Assembly: GCA_030710605.1 (NCBI GenBank)
Contig: CP092870.1
Span: forward strand, 19,320,684 to 19,384,683
Direction of reading: 5' to 3'
Length of the DNA: 64,000 bases
Source: Cordylochernes scorpioides
Taxonomy: Eukaryota; Arthropoda; Arachnida; Pseudoscorpiones; Chernetidae
Below the pieces are notes generated by a model. That model was given only the letters and a program-made list of their open reading frames with translations. It was not told where the DNA came from and made no database searches. Each line of letters starts with the position of its first letter. Positions within the stretch are counted from its first letter, which is position 1. Shown one piece after another: positions 28,641 through 40,359 of this stretch. The translations under genes and the position numbers were made by a program.

Positions 28641-29666
28641 ATCTAACTCGCTAAAATAATATTTTTTTTTTAAATAGCTTTGTAATATAAATTGATCATA
28701 TTAATTAAAACCATTGTGTGTGTACTTTTTTGTATTTATTTATTTTTTTCCCCTGATAACTTTTAGTACCCGGGAAAAAAATGGCATTAATACATATTTT
28801 CAAAACATAAATAACTACAAATAATATTTTATTCTAATTGAAGAATATAGCAGTTGAAAGGCAATAAATATGGAAAATAAAAAGAAAATTTAAAAATATT
28901 AATTAAAAATAATCATGAAGATCTTTTTAAAAAATCCTTTATAGATGTCTGTTTTTGCACTGAAATCCTATTCAGGATGTATTCCAGATGGTCTATTTTA
29001 AAGTCTTTCTTCCTCTGGAATGTGTTTTAAATAACAAAGAGTTTTTATTGTATTAAAGGCATCCACTGCTGCTGCAGGTGTTATTGATTTTGTGTTTAAA
29101 TCTTTTATTATAACACACACAGAAATGGAATATTGAAATAAAATGTTATCATAATAATTGTGGCTACATTTTATAAAGATTTATTTATTTAAAAGGAAAT
29201 TATTTTTAAATTTTAAAATAACAAATATTTCAATGCTGAAAATTAAAAAGAAAATAATATTATTTAATTAATAATTGCCATATAATTGATAACGATGCCT
29301 AAATTCCCAGGTAAAAAGCTACAGGAAATGATCATGAATTTCGAACCTAATGTGATGTAATTTAGCGATTTTTATAAGTGTTTTTACCTCTTCTCTAAAT
29401 ATGATAGCACCCTGCCGCTTTTATTTTCACCCAGATACATCTAATTGCTCAATGACAGAAGATACAATATTTTGTTTTTCCTTTTTAGTGCATTTAAATA
29501 AAAGCTTTTTTTTTTTTATGTATTCTTACTTATTAATTATTTAGTTAGTTTTTAGTCATGAATTTACAAAACTTAAAATCAAAGGTCACTGGGGAATAAG
29601 CCTTAAATAGATGGAAGCCTGCTCGCGGCAGATTGGTCAATTCCTTGTAAAGGGGCGTAACGTAAG

Positions 29667-29692
29667 ACTTAAAAAAAAAAAAAAAAAAAAAA
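29667..29692 (+). repeat. Poly-A tract
   Basis: About 25 A followed by GAAAGAAATAAATAAA. It may be the tail of a retroelement. The second copy ends the window in the same tract. Confidence 0.7.
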
Positions 29693-29715
29693 AAAGAAAG
29701 AAATAAATAAATATA

Positions 29716-30010
29716 GAAATTTGTTCATTCCTGGCCACTCCGACCACCCAGAAGTCTGAAAATTTGTACACTTGCATTGTTCATTGGACTAAGTGAGTGT
29801 TAAAAGTTTCATACTTCTATGTGATCTGCAAGTATATTAACATTAATTTACAAAATTTGAAAGGCAATTTGGAAATTTGTCCATTTCCAGCCACCCTGAC
29901 AACACAGAAGTCTGAATATTTGTCAACTTGCATAGTCATCGGGTTCTGAAAAGTGTACCAAATTTCAGATTCCTACGTGTGGACAGACAGACAGAGAAGC
30001 AAGTTAAATA
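29716..30010 (+). repeat. Degenerate direct repeat ending in GACA microsatellite
   Basis: Two diverged units starting at 29716 and 29872 share GAAATTTGT, CACAGAAGTCTGAA-like and ACTTGCAT blocks. The second runs into ACCAAATTTCAGATTCCTAC and GGACAGACAGACAGAG, resembling the 3' ends of RTE-type LINEs or their SINEs. The class is an inference. Confidence 0.5.
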
Positions 30011-30894
30011 AAATATTTTTAAAATATAATGCTTTGGCACACAGCGGCCAAAGTGTATGCGCACAGTGCTTTAAAGTGTTACTATGCATAGTCGCAAATA
30101 TTGTTGCTGACGTGGCGAGCCATTTTTGTTTCCTCCTGGGCAACTTAGGCGGTGGCTAGTCACCAGTGTAAACAATGAGGTGTCTTAGAGAGTAACATTC
30201 TGCTATTTGAAATAACATACATAAAGACTGTCTTTCGAAGTTTTGACCAGCTAAAATGCACACTAAATAGGGTTCTAGTCTAAAACTTTCTAAAATATTC
30301 AAATATAAAAAGTCAACGGTATCACACAATTCACATTATTAATTAAAATGAATTACAACAGTATTTTCTAAAAAAATATGCTTTAATATTATATTTAGTT
30401 ATCCTAGAAAAATGTCCACTAGCGGTGAATGTTGTGATGATATCTGACTTGAATTGAACCGAGAGCTCCTTGTCAAATTAAAGAGGTTAGATACTGTATA
30501 TTTAACATAAGAAATTTCTTATTTGTTGTGTAAACAGTGGAGTTGTAAGGAATGAATTAGTAAAATCTCTTATCATTTGGGTCTGTAAACTATTGTTATT
30601 GATAATTGCTGCCCAATGTATATTTCAGCTATTAGCCAGTTGATATTTTGTGGCAGACACTGGGTACATTGCCATCTCATTTATTGTGTATGGCTCCTGT
30701 AATAAAACTGCTTCCTTGCTATATATTGTTGAATAATTTATTTTGTGAGAGGCCATCATGTAAGGCTATGTTTAATGCTCAAATAGATTTTTTTAGATTA
30801 AACATTTACCAAACATTAAACAAGAAAAACTAACCACGTATGAGTTTCGAGCTGTTGGCTCTCATTGGCGTAGCAAGCTGTACCTCTTTTTGGT

Positions 30895-31090
30895 CTTTGA
30901 AGTATAGCTTATACCACGCTGATGAGGGCCAACAGCCTGAAATTTGTATATGATTAGCTTTTCTAGATAATTCAAGAAAGGATATTTGGCCAATTCTGTA
31001 ATAATAAAAAACAAATGAATAGTTGATATTTATTCTGATAGATGGTGCAAGCTATCAGCAACTATTAGTTGCACAATCAGGAGATGCCTT
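30895..31090 (+). repeat. Hammerhead-core SINE-like repeat, family B
   Basis: ACCACGCTGATGAGGGCC and AACAGCCTGAAATTTG: CTGATGA at 30919-30925, GAAA at 30939-30942, with a GGGC/GCCT stem. It continues to GATAGATGGTGCAAGCTATC. Directly followed by a SINE-like copy, the same order as at 20780-21310. Confidence 0.65.
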
Positions 31091-31345
31091 TTTTTAATTA
31101 TTTATCCACCTGATCCCAGTACAATTTCACTTTTAAAAATGCTCCAATGGCCCCCCCAATTCTTGCAAAAGTCCAACCCCACCAGCGAGTACAAGTAACC
31201 AAACAGGGCTCTGGCACATTTATAAGTGCAAAGTCAAACTGCTTTTTACATGTGTAAACATGTGGTGCACTTACAGTAAAAGCAGTCACCAACTTCTACC
31301 CACCATGATTATCATGGCCTGTACCACGTGTACTAGGGATAATAA
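31085..31345 (+). repeat. SINE-like repeat copy
   Basis: AATGCTCCAATGGCCCCCC, CAAGTAACCAAACAGGGCTC and ATGATTATCATGGCCTGTAC up to CACGTGTACTAGGGATAA. It lacks the tRNA-like head of 21012. Confidence 0.65.
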
Positions 31346-31989
31346 TTTAAAAAAAAAAAAAAACTATTTCCTTTTATACTATTTCTCACATAGTTCTATA
31401 AAGGCCAGGCAAAGAGAATGATTTCTTCACTTCATCATACATTCTAGCTAACCCCACCCAGCTGTGGGAGTGTTATAGGGAGTGCCTAGGAATCATCATA
31501 AAACAAGGTGATCCAGTTTATAGATGCCAACGATAGTATTACTTTCTGGTGTACAGAGTATTTCATTATTCTTGTTTATCAGGGACTTCAGACATATCAA
31601 CAAGTGACCACATGGTTGGTCCTTCTTAACCCTTTGAGTGCGAGAGGCAATGATATATATTTGCTTCATAGATTTAGTCTGTAAGCTAGGGAAGCAACTT
31701 TGGTCCACCACATGTTATAAAAATTAAATTCCTTCAGTGCAGCAGTCTAAGGTAGTCTTCTGATTAAAATATGACACTACTGACTCATTTCCTCCACCCA
31801 GAGTGGGAAATTTGATCTTTTTTTTTTTTTTTTTGTTAGTTCTTTGCCTGAATTGACTTGAGAGAGACTGGTAACATTTTTTTCTAAATTTTTTAGTTGA
31901 AAAGAATTTAGACAAGAAGTCTCTAATAGACTTTAAAAAGATTAATAAAGCAAGCAGAAAAAAAAAACTTGCCAGTTCAAACTGAGCAT

Positions 31990-32200
31990 CACTTAGAAAA
32001 GACACTTTCCTGAACAATTTGAAGATAGAAAAAATCAAACCTAATTATGTTGTATGCCTTCCTGGAAAATGTAAAAATGGGGGGAAAGATGCTTGTAAAA
32101 GAAAGCAAACATTTTACTGCCCTAGTTGCCCCAATAAGCCAGCATTGTGTGTCGTGCTTCAAAGATTATTATATGAAGTATTTTTTTTTATCCCCTTGTG
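31990..32200 (+). pseudogene. piggyBac-like transposase C-terminal remnant
   Basis: KRKQTFYCPSCPNKPALCV, preceded by spaced cysteines (VVCLPGKCKNGG), resembles the cysteine-rich C-terminal domain of piggyBac-type transposases (KKTRYYCPDCP.KPGLCVVPCF pattern). Near 32150 the frame shifts, and the continuation SCFKDYYMKYFF is in the next frame. No catalytic part was found upstream. A domain-level guess from pattern only. Confidence 0.5.
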
Positions 32201-32439
32201 TAAAAATTACACAAATTCCAATTGAATGGGGTGTAGGGGTACAACTTTCGTTGATGGCACCATGATCCAGGCATACTTAATTTTGGCATGCAATTTTTTT
32301 TTTTTAAATCCTGTAACTATCAAATTTAAAGTATCATATTTATTATATATTTGAATAATATGCTGAACATGGGAAAAATAATTTTAAAATAGAAAAAAGT
32401 TCAGGTGTTGATGCTAAAAATAAAAAAAAGGCATATGCT

Positions 32440-32620
32440 CACATGAGCTTTTTAGGTGGCAAAGCGCCATCTAGTGGAACAAATATCAACTAAACCAACC
32501 ACAAACACATTTGGGGTTGTTGCCCCTCGCCAGCATGGTGCAGACTGTACCTCTACGACCAAAAATATTTTGGTTCCAAGGGCTTCTTGAGAGATCAAGA
32601 CATGGGTATTTAAGGCCAAA
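32440..32620 (-). repeat. Hammerhead-core SINE-like repeat, family B (degenerate)
   Basis: In reverse: CACCATGCTGGCGAGGGGC and AACAACCCCAAATGTG, then TTCCACTAGATGGCGCTTTG. Core bases are mutated (CTGGCGA, CCAAA). Confidence 0.6.
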
Positions 32621-32970
32621 TACGCTGAACATGTGAAAAAATAATAAAAATATATTTAAATATTAATTTTTATTTGAATTATATTAAAAAATTATGTATA
32701 TATTTTATATATATAATCTCCATTTGAATCATTAAAGTTGTCAAATTTGTACATAATAACTAATAATTTACATTGATCATTATTGAATTCGTTGAATTCA
32801 GACAAAGAATTGGCTCATGTCCCTACAGGTGTCAAAAGCTCTGTCATGTTACCCAGAATCTCTGCCAAAAATATGTTTCAGATATAAACAAGGCAGGTAC
32901 AAGTTTGAAATAATTAATGTATTATAAAGGGGGTATTTATGGTACTTGCACATTGATACAAGATATATAT

Positions 32971-33176
32971 AATAATAAAATAAGACCTAATCCAAATAAT
33001 TTAATAGTGTGTGATGTTTCATCAACAGCATTGTCACCATCATCAGACAAAAAAATAAAATCATTTTATTCTTTTGTCTGATGGTGACAATGCTGTTGCC
33101 GAAACGTCACACACTAATAAATTATTTGGATTAGGTCTTATTATATTATAATCGATAATTCAAATTGTGCTTTATC
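32971..33176. repeat. Family A foldback pair
   Basis: The reversed left module (TTGTCACCATCATCAGACAA) and forward right module (GTCTGATGGTGACAATGCTG, GCCGAAACGTCACACACTA) surround an AT-rich centre. The outer end is AATTCAAATTGTGCTTTATC. In the right module one TGA of CTGATGATGG is lost. Confidence 0.75.
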
Positions 33177-33568
33177 AAGATATATATATAAGTTTTATGG
33201 AGAGATAGAAATAATTTTGACTCATTTGTTCAAGATTAGTAACAAGGGATATTTTTCACCAAAAAAATTTTTTTTTTTTTTTTTAACATGTGAAGATAAC
33301 ATTCCTCACATCTAAAGCTTGGATCTCAGTGGTTGCCCCCCAGCAACAATGGGCAAGTCTCCCAAATTGGAGCCTCATGGCTAGATGTTGTAGAGCTACT
33401 TGACAATACAGGAAAACAAAATCACTTGGCACATTGGGATTATGATGCTAAGTTGTTGCTGTTAGAAAAGAGGCTGCTGTTATAATGAGGTTTTCTGCTT
33501 ACCTAACTTTTGCAGTTTCAAAATATTATATTCATAAAACTACAATGTCTTACATGGCTATTATTATT

Positions 33569-33690
33569 GATAAGGCACAATTTGGATTATAGATTAAAAA
33601 CACAAGGTAACAAGACCAAATCCAAATAAATAAATAGTGTGTGACGTTTTGGTAACATTATTGTTATCATCTTCAGACAAAAAGTACTTA
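33569..33690 (-). repeat. Family A module (single)
   Basis: GATAAGGCACAATTTGGATT, then AACACAAGGTAACAAGACCA and a diverged reversed core (GACGTTTTGGTAAC, TATCATCTTCAGACAA). Confidence 0.65.
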
Positions 33691-33901
33691 TGGATATTAT
33701 TATTCTTCTTACCACAATAGTTCATTTATAATCAACCTTTTTTTTTTTCATGTCCCAACCTGCAGCCTATAAATACCCCAACATTGATTTGACTAACACA
33801 GAATTATATTTTGATTAAAAATTTAAAGTGCAAAAACCAGAAAGCTAAATGAATCACATTATCATTTATACACCAAAAGTTTGCAAAAAAATTCACCAAT
33901 A

Positions 33902-34071
33902 CAGTAATACCTCTCTGCAAAGTAACTAGCTGCAGAGCAAAGTATCCTTTAGGGAGAGGTTTCATCTTACTGGAGAATTGTTTTGCAGTAAAATTGTAAA
34001 TTTTGAAAAATTAAAATTATTCTTTGCAGAGAGGTGTCCTCTAGCGGGAGAGTCCTCTCATGGAGTTTTTA
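33902..34071. mobile_element. Pogo-like MITE remnant
   Basis: TA|CAGTAATACCTCTCTGCAAA with internal TTAGGGAGAGGTTTCATCTT and CTTTGCAGAGAGGTGTCCTC. The right end has lost its CTG/TA. Confidence 0.55.
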
Positions 34072-34379
34072 TGCTTTATATTAAAAAAAAAAAAATATTG
34101 TAACAAAGTATTTATTAATTTTTTTTTAACAGAGTGGTCATTTTTATGTTTATATCTTGCTACTCTCTGTAAATTTCCCTCGTGGCTTATCTTTTGTTTA
34201 CCATTCTTAGTTTGTTTTTTGCCTTGAATAAATTGTTGTCTCCTCCTGAAGATTTTGTCTTCCCTAATTTTCCACGTGGCAATATGAATAAAAATTGCAT
34301 GAAAACCATGTACCCTATATTTCTCAATATATTAACAAACACAAGAACACCGAAATTATCAAAAAGGACAGGTTAAGAA

Positions 34380-35980
34380 GTGAAATGTGAAAAGTGTGAC
34401 CACAATGTTATGCAGGATAAACAGCCAGAACTTTAAGAATGGAAAATCATGAATATGCTCTGAATGGGAGAAAATCTACAGAACATTTTGAAACACTGGG
34501 CAAATTAATATCAATCTAAAAGAAAGATACTAGATTATAAGAAAAAAAATTTTCAACAGACATTTCACACAAAGAAGCCTTTTTCATTCAAAAGAAATGT
34601 GCTAAACTTTCTAGATTTTAAGAAAGAGGGGAAAAAAAATTATTATTTGCAGATTTGATTTTAATTTTTTTTTTTAATAATCTTATGTCTAATATATTTT
34701 TTTTCTTTTATTTTTTGTTACATTTTAATATTTTATGGTTCTTAGAAAATGACCTATTTTTTCTTATCAATACACTAGTTTTCTATTCTTATTTACAAAA
34801 CAGTTCCAACTATTTGAAATTGTGCCGTGGAATTTTGATCATTCAGCTACTTTTGTCTGTAGATGGTACCAATGCTGTAACCCAAATGTCATGATTATTT
34901 AGTTGGATCTAGTCATGTTACATGTTTTTAATCTATAACCCAAATCATCAAGCAGAAGTATTTAAATCTCCAATATATATATATATAGATGCTCAAGAGA
35001 CACTTGACAACTTTCAAATTTTTACGGGAGAGCCCAATTAAAACCCAAAGAAATGAGTACCATTATGCTGCTCTGTACAACAAATGGGACAATTCAATGT
35101 ACCTAGCAAATGTTATTTTGTCTTCCGTTCTGTAAGAGCATAATTTGAGAATGTAGAGACCATTCATTCATAGGACAGTAGAAACTCAACTAGAGACTAT
35201 ACATACAAGACATTATCAAGGATAATATAGGTTAGAAACATAAGCCCAAAAGGACATCTAAAATGGATACTTAATCTAGTACTTTTGTCTGAAAGTGATG
35301 GCAGCACCAATATTTGTACAAATTATTAAATCTCAAGATGGAAAACAAAATGGTTGCACACTTTGTTATAAGGGGATTTATCAGTCAATTGTAACTTTGG
35401 ACATCACTATCACCAATGAATCTATAGAGTGGTGGGAAAAAATAGCAAATTTGCAAAAACAGCGTGTGAGTAAATGTGCAGGTCTTCGAAAGGCTACTAC
35501 CAAATGTTGCCACCATTGGTTCAGCAGGGACTGTGTTTGTGAACCAATGAATTAGGTACTGTGTTCACTAAATACCATGTCAGCCACTCCTAAGTCTCCT
35601 TCTATGGAAGTGATCATCTGAGAAGAGGTGTGGCTGCAATTTCAAAGCTTATTTTAAAAAAGGCCTCCCTTACAACTGTTACCTAACTAAACACCCATAC
35701 ACCAGAGTAGAGAAAAGATTCCAATAAGCTTCTGTTGGAGCTGCATAGGCATGTTTAGCACTACTGCAAAGAGTGCACTAAAAGCTATGTACCTAGCTCT
35801 CAAGATATTCAAATAGGAGATGAACAAGCTGTGAGAAACCAGACCTAACACAGACAATTGCAGTGTCTGAACCCAACGTGCCAGCCAAATTGCCATACAA
35901 GTTGTTCCCAATGTCACTAAATTGAGGAAAACTAAAGGGTGTGACCATTTTCAGAAGCGTGAAAAACCCTCCCAAGTCAA
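34380..35980. other. Unassigned DNA upstream of the gypsy relic
   Basis: Open frames here (for example 35295-35555, 86 codons) may belong to the same retroelement, since they precede the protease-like part, but no zinc knuckle or gag motif is visible and I do not assign them. Confidence 0.3.
34845..34955 (+). repeat. Family A module, diverged
   Basis: CTTTTGTCTGTAGATGGTAC, CAATGCTGTAACCCAAATGT and ATCTATAACCCAAATCATC follow the family A order, with the core bases lost. Confidence 0.5.
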
Positions 35981-36490
35981 CAGCCTCTAAAGTAGGGCAA
36001 AATTATTCAGAAATAGTCACCAATGACACTACTTTAGTAGACACAGAAGCCTTATTTTCAGTTACCGTGATGGGTTAAAATGACAATTAAAAAGAATTAA
36101 AGGATAGCAAAATTACTCTCAAAGATACAAGAATCTTATGTCAATTCGATAGTTTTTGTGAAAATATATATATGCCACTCAGAAAGCACATGGACAACAT
36201 TGGTTATTCTAGTAGATTAAAAATAACAGTAACTGGCACTTCTGTATAGATTTACAGACAATTAACAAAATTACTAAAAAGGACATTTACCCACAACCCA
36301 AAATTGACGATATTACTATACTAAATTTAGAAATTTTTAGTCATTCCTGAGTGGCAACATTCAAGCTGAGTGATAGACAAGATACTGAAATGTGCTTATT
36401 TTATCTATACATATTGTGCTATACTTCAATGTTAAGCTGAGAAGCACAATGTTTGAACACCTCATCAATGCTATTTATCATGGACCCACG
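35980..36490 (+). pseudogene. Ty3/gypsy-type retrotransposon pol relic
   Basis: One frame holds NWHFCIDLQTINKITKKDIY and PQPKIDDI, matching the start of the Ty3/gypsy reverse transcriptase domain (pattern WRFCIDYR.LN.IT..D.YPLP.IDD). Upstream, TLVDTEALFSVTV near 36030 resembles the aspartic protease D-T-G region with the Gly changed. Stops and frameshifts follow directly (for example after FSHS), and no long terminal repeats were found. An old, inactive copy; described only. Confidence 0.7.
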
Positions 36491-36934
36491 ATAATTTTAA
36501 TCTAAAAAAAAATGGAAATTTTTATCCTCAAATTCAAATTTCTGAGAGGATTCCAACAAATCACATCTAAAATATCAATTATATTTGCTAAATGTTTTCA
36601 TTTTCATTTATTTATTTTACATATCTTGTATTACATTTAAAAGTTGTTACCCAATTCTTCTACTTTTGGCAAAAGGAAAAATATGTGTCGATCAATTATA
36701 ATTTTTCAATTTATCAAACTATCTGGCCATGATACTTTGATGCTCTTCTCTCTCTCTGACAGAGTGCCATAGTGCAATTAAAATTGTAACTGAAATCATT
36801 TTAGAATTTTTAATCATTTGCACTAGAAATCGTCATTGCATCCTGGGCATTATGGTATTTACTGCATTGCTCTAATGCAAATATTTGCAGTTACTATTTT
36901 TTAAGATTTTGGATCACCCTCTATATATACACAG

Positions 36935-37012
36935 TAGAACATCTCACCTAGTTAGAGACTAATTATCTTTTAGGGAGATGTGTCATCTTACTGGAGAGTT
37001 TCTATTTATTAT
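36935..37012. mobile_element. Pogo-like MITE fragment
   Basis: ACACAGTAGAACATCTCACC, then TTTAGGGAGATGTGTCATCT and TACTGGAGAGTTTC, text shared with 4044 and 33902. Confidence 0.45.
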
Positions 37013-37282
37013 GTTAAAACTCTTTTAAGTGCATTAAACATATCCTTTTAGTCTTTAGTAAACTAATATACCATTGAAATGCATATTTTATTTTATAAAA
37101 AAATATATAAAATCTTTGTTCAACTTCAATTTTATTGAATGTCATTGCAGTTTCCAAGCTTTATTTGGCTTATATAAATGAAGGTTGCTTTAGTTTTATG
37201 GTTGCATCTTCACTTTTATCTTGCCATTCCATTTTACAACTAGTAGTTGTCAATAGTTCAATTAGAAGATCCAAATATTTTT

Positions 37283-37376
37283 GATATGGCACAATATAGA
37301 TTTTAAACACAAGGTAATAAGACATTTATTTATATAGAAAATATTTATTTGGATTTGGTCTTATTACCTTGTGTTC
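37283..37376. repeat. Family A foldback, minimal (no core)
   Basis: ATATGGCACAATATAGATTT, AACACAAGGTAATAAGAC and the inverted GGTCTTATTACCTTGTGTT. Only the outer ends remain. Confidence 0.6.
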
Positions 37377-37899
37377 CAATATTATATTTTTTATTTTCAA
37401 ATCTCTCTTTTTTAAATTTGTAAGTTTGTTAGGAATTTGTTAAAAGAACAATACACATGCATTACAAAGCCATTCCCACATTAATCCTTCATTTTAGAAT
37501 CCTCCCATGCAATTTGCACTTTGTGCGCTGTTTGGTATTTTAGAATATTTAATCATGATATATTTGATATCTTTCAAAATGTAATGGAAATTTGTGCGTT
37601 GCCTTACTTACACAAAGGCATTTCTGACAATCGTCCCAATTTTCAACATTTGAATAAGTTTAAACCAACCATTATCTGCAGACAATTCAACTAAAAATAA
37701 ATTTGTAATGAAACACTTATACGATATAAAATGATAGAATTTAAAAGCACGAATGTTTCTTTTATACATAATACAAAACTTATACGATGCTTATCAATAT
37801 ATTGAGGAGAGAAATTTCTGTGAATGCCAATTCTTTCATTTATATAGATGTAAATTTTGCCTGGAGCATATTGATTTACAAAAATAAAGAGCACATCTC

Positions 37900-38120
37900 C
37901 CATCAAAATAGACATCAAAACTAGATGCTATCTATTGACCTTCACCATAAACTAGCGGTCGGTGACAAAGCAACAACATCAGCTTTGGCAAACTGAGCAA
38001 TGTCCACCTGGGAGACCGTGGTTTCGGGCTAATGGCCCTTGTCAGTCCAGGGCAGACTTTATTCCATGAGATCCACAAGGGATCCAATGAGTCTTCACAA
38101 TCTGCCAAAGAGGTGTTTAG
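37900..38120 (-). repeat. Hammerhead-core SINE-like repeat, family B
   Basis: In reverse: GGACTGACAAGGGCCATTAG and CCCGAAACCACGG (core 38022-38045), with the ...ATAGCATCTAG end at 37920-37932. CTGACAA carries A in place of the invariant G. Confidence 0.55.
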
Positions 38121-39209
38121 CTGGCAAAGTGGCTAGACAAAATCTATGGCCAAAATATGAAGATTCTAGGTTATAGGAAGAAAATAGGTTTTTCACTTTG
38201 AAATCAACTTTTATTTTATAATTTATTAAATTACATTGTGAATTGATGTTTATATATAACTTTTTAAATTAATAAAATGTTTTAACAAATGACATTTGCT
38301 GTTAGTGATCAACAAATTGCAAAATAATTAGATGCTGTTAAAGCCCAATTTCAAAATTTTATCACAAGAAGAACTAAATCATTCAAGAATTTTAAAAAAT
38401 GGGTTATATATATTATATAGGAAAAACAATTTATATCTGAAAATGAAATGGTTAATATGTTAAAACATACAAATTGGTGATCCCAATATGTGATCCAAAA
38501 TGTTTTCAATATCAGGGCCACAACTTAAAAAAAAAAGCTCATTATTTTGTTAAAATAATTCAAAGCTTTCACTGTTTCTTTGAAAAGTTTATAAAATGAT
38601 GAAACACTAAAAATAGAAACATAACCAAAGAATATTTAATGTGAAAAATAACTGAGCAATGCAAAGATTATTGACTCCTGAAAATTTTAATCAATTATGA
38701 CCATTGTATAATGTAGTGTTCAAAAGTTATTGAAAAAAAAAGGATCCTTCAGTTGGTGGTAAAATTTATTTTTTAAAAAACTTTTGATTTTTAACCAAAT
38801 TTTAAGGAGGTAAAATAACTATTACTCCTTGGTCTCTCTTAGAAAACCTTGGGTATTATAAAGTATGTGATAGTTTTCCAATTGTTTGATCGAATGACTT
38901 CATATATTATGAACAATACTATTCACACACAATGATGAAATAGAAGTTATTTTATTTTGGGGAAATGTATCAAGTCACATAAGACTGGAATTGAAAAAAT
39001 ATCAAATTTCTATATTTGCCACCCAATACTATGAGTAAGAGCCTGCTATTTGATCAAGGCATCCTCAAAAATTCAACTTAAAATAGAAGCAGAATATATG
39101 CAAAGATTCTCCTTAGATGCTCAAAATAAACTCTTTTAGTGATTTTTATTTATCACTTAGACCCATTGGACATGAATTCACGTCCTTGATTTCTAAAAAA
39201 TAAATATAA

Positions 39210-39350
39210 AATTGCCGGCGGCCAACGCGTCTACTGGGTTCTTGTCCCATACTGTCTTGCCTAACTATCAATTAGTTGGAGGGGATGTCTGCTAACCCAA
39301 TGTACCTGTAAAACATCACGTGCTTCCGCCGGTCCAGCTCCGGGTATGAA
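39210..39350. other. Isolated GC-rich segment, unidentified
   Basis: GCCGGCGGCCAACGCGTCTA at the left and CGTGCTTCCGCCGGTCCAGC at the right stand out from AT-rich surroundings and could partly pair. On the minus strand it reads ...AGACGCGTTGGCCGCCGGC. No tRNA, 5S or coding identity could be assigned. Confidence 0.35.
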
Positions 39351-39402
39351 AACTGCTTTATCATAATAGGATAAGCTATTGGCAGTAACTTTTATCTTCT
39401 AT

Positions 39403-39547
39403 CTAACAAGGTAATAGACCAAATCCAAATAAATTAATAGTGTGTGATGTTTCGATAAGAGCATTGTTAACGAAACGTAACACAGTATTAATTTATTTGG
39501 ATTTGGTCTATTACCTTGTAGTTCTAATCTATAATCCAAACCTTATC
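39403..39547. repeat. Family A foldback pair (core deleted)
   Basis: AACAAGGTAATAGACCAAAT and the inverted TTTGGTCTATTACCTTG surround GTGTGTGATGTTTCGATAAG and AACGAAACGTAACACAG; the CTGATGA half is missing on both arms. Terminal CTATAATCCAAACCTTATC. Confidence 0.65.
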
Positions 39548-40074
39548 TTTTTTTGTTTTAGAATAACTATTATAGAAATGTGTAAATATAGCTTATTTTA
39601 TTCTCTATATAATATATGGAGTGAATTTGTATTTTGTACAATTTCAATAAAAAATTGAGCAACATTTTTAAAAAATACTACTCTTTTATATAATTTGTAT
39701 TTATTATTTCAAACTCCATAAATTATATTAAAATGAAAATTGCATTTTTGAAATGATTTCTTGTTTATTAATTTTTTTTTAACTTGATTTTAATACGGCC
39801 CAGTGGACCATGCATTCTGTGTGTGTGGAATCAGCCGTCCTCCTTGAGTAAAGCTAAAATAAAACTTATTTTAATGTATATAACTAATAGAGTGCATATT
39901 TTTACAAAACTAATAAAGAATGTTTGGAGGGAGTTATAAGAATGATTTACTTCAACAAATACTTTATTCCAATATTTCAGTACCTGCTGTGATCCATATC
40001 AAGAAATTATATTTTGATAAAGCTTATTTGATGCCAAGTTTTGAATGGTCTGATATTTAAAACATGCAGCACAT

Positions 40075-40346
40075 CGATAATGAATCTGTGAGCTGAAACA
40101 TGCTCAAAATTTTGTTGTTTTAATTATTTTTTAATTACAATTTTAAGTTTGTTATAAGCCTAGTATCTTAAATAGATTTTATTATTTTGGGACCTAAAAT
40201 AGGTTCGTTATAGGGGTAGTTCGTTATATTAAAAATCGCAAAGTTCGTTATAATGATGGTATTTTCAATGGAATTGGGAATTGCCTTAGGTTCGTTATTA
40301 GGAATGGTTCGCTATATTGCGGGTTCGTATTAGAGGGGTTTTACTG
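40075..40346 (-). mobile_element. Pogo/Tigger-like element end (non-autonomous)
   Basis: Right end GGGGTTTTACTG|TA at 40346. The inner part has repeated GGTTCGTTATA motifs and TCTGTGAGCTGAAACATGCT, shared with 44260-44511 and in part 42420-42515. Confidence 0.55.
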
Positions 40347-40359
40347 TAAATAGAAGTTA

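Larger units (their letters stand above)
10305..29701 (+). repeat. Duplicated block, copy 1 (direct, about 19.4 kb)
   Basis: Near-identical to 44613-64000 in the same orientation, at an offset of 34308 bases drifting to about 34296-34302. The block includes PNUTS exons 5-1, the tandem array, the pogo-like MITEs, the tRNA-like fragment and the U6 pseudogene. Copy 2 starts exactly at the assembly gap, and the match continues to the window end. Confidence 0.97.
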
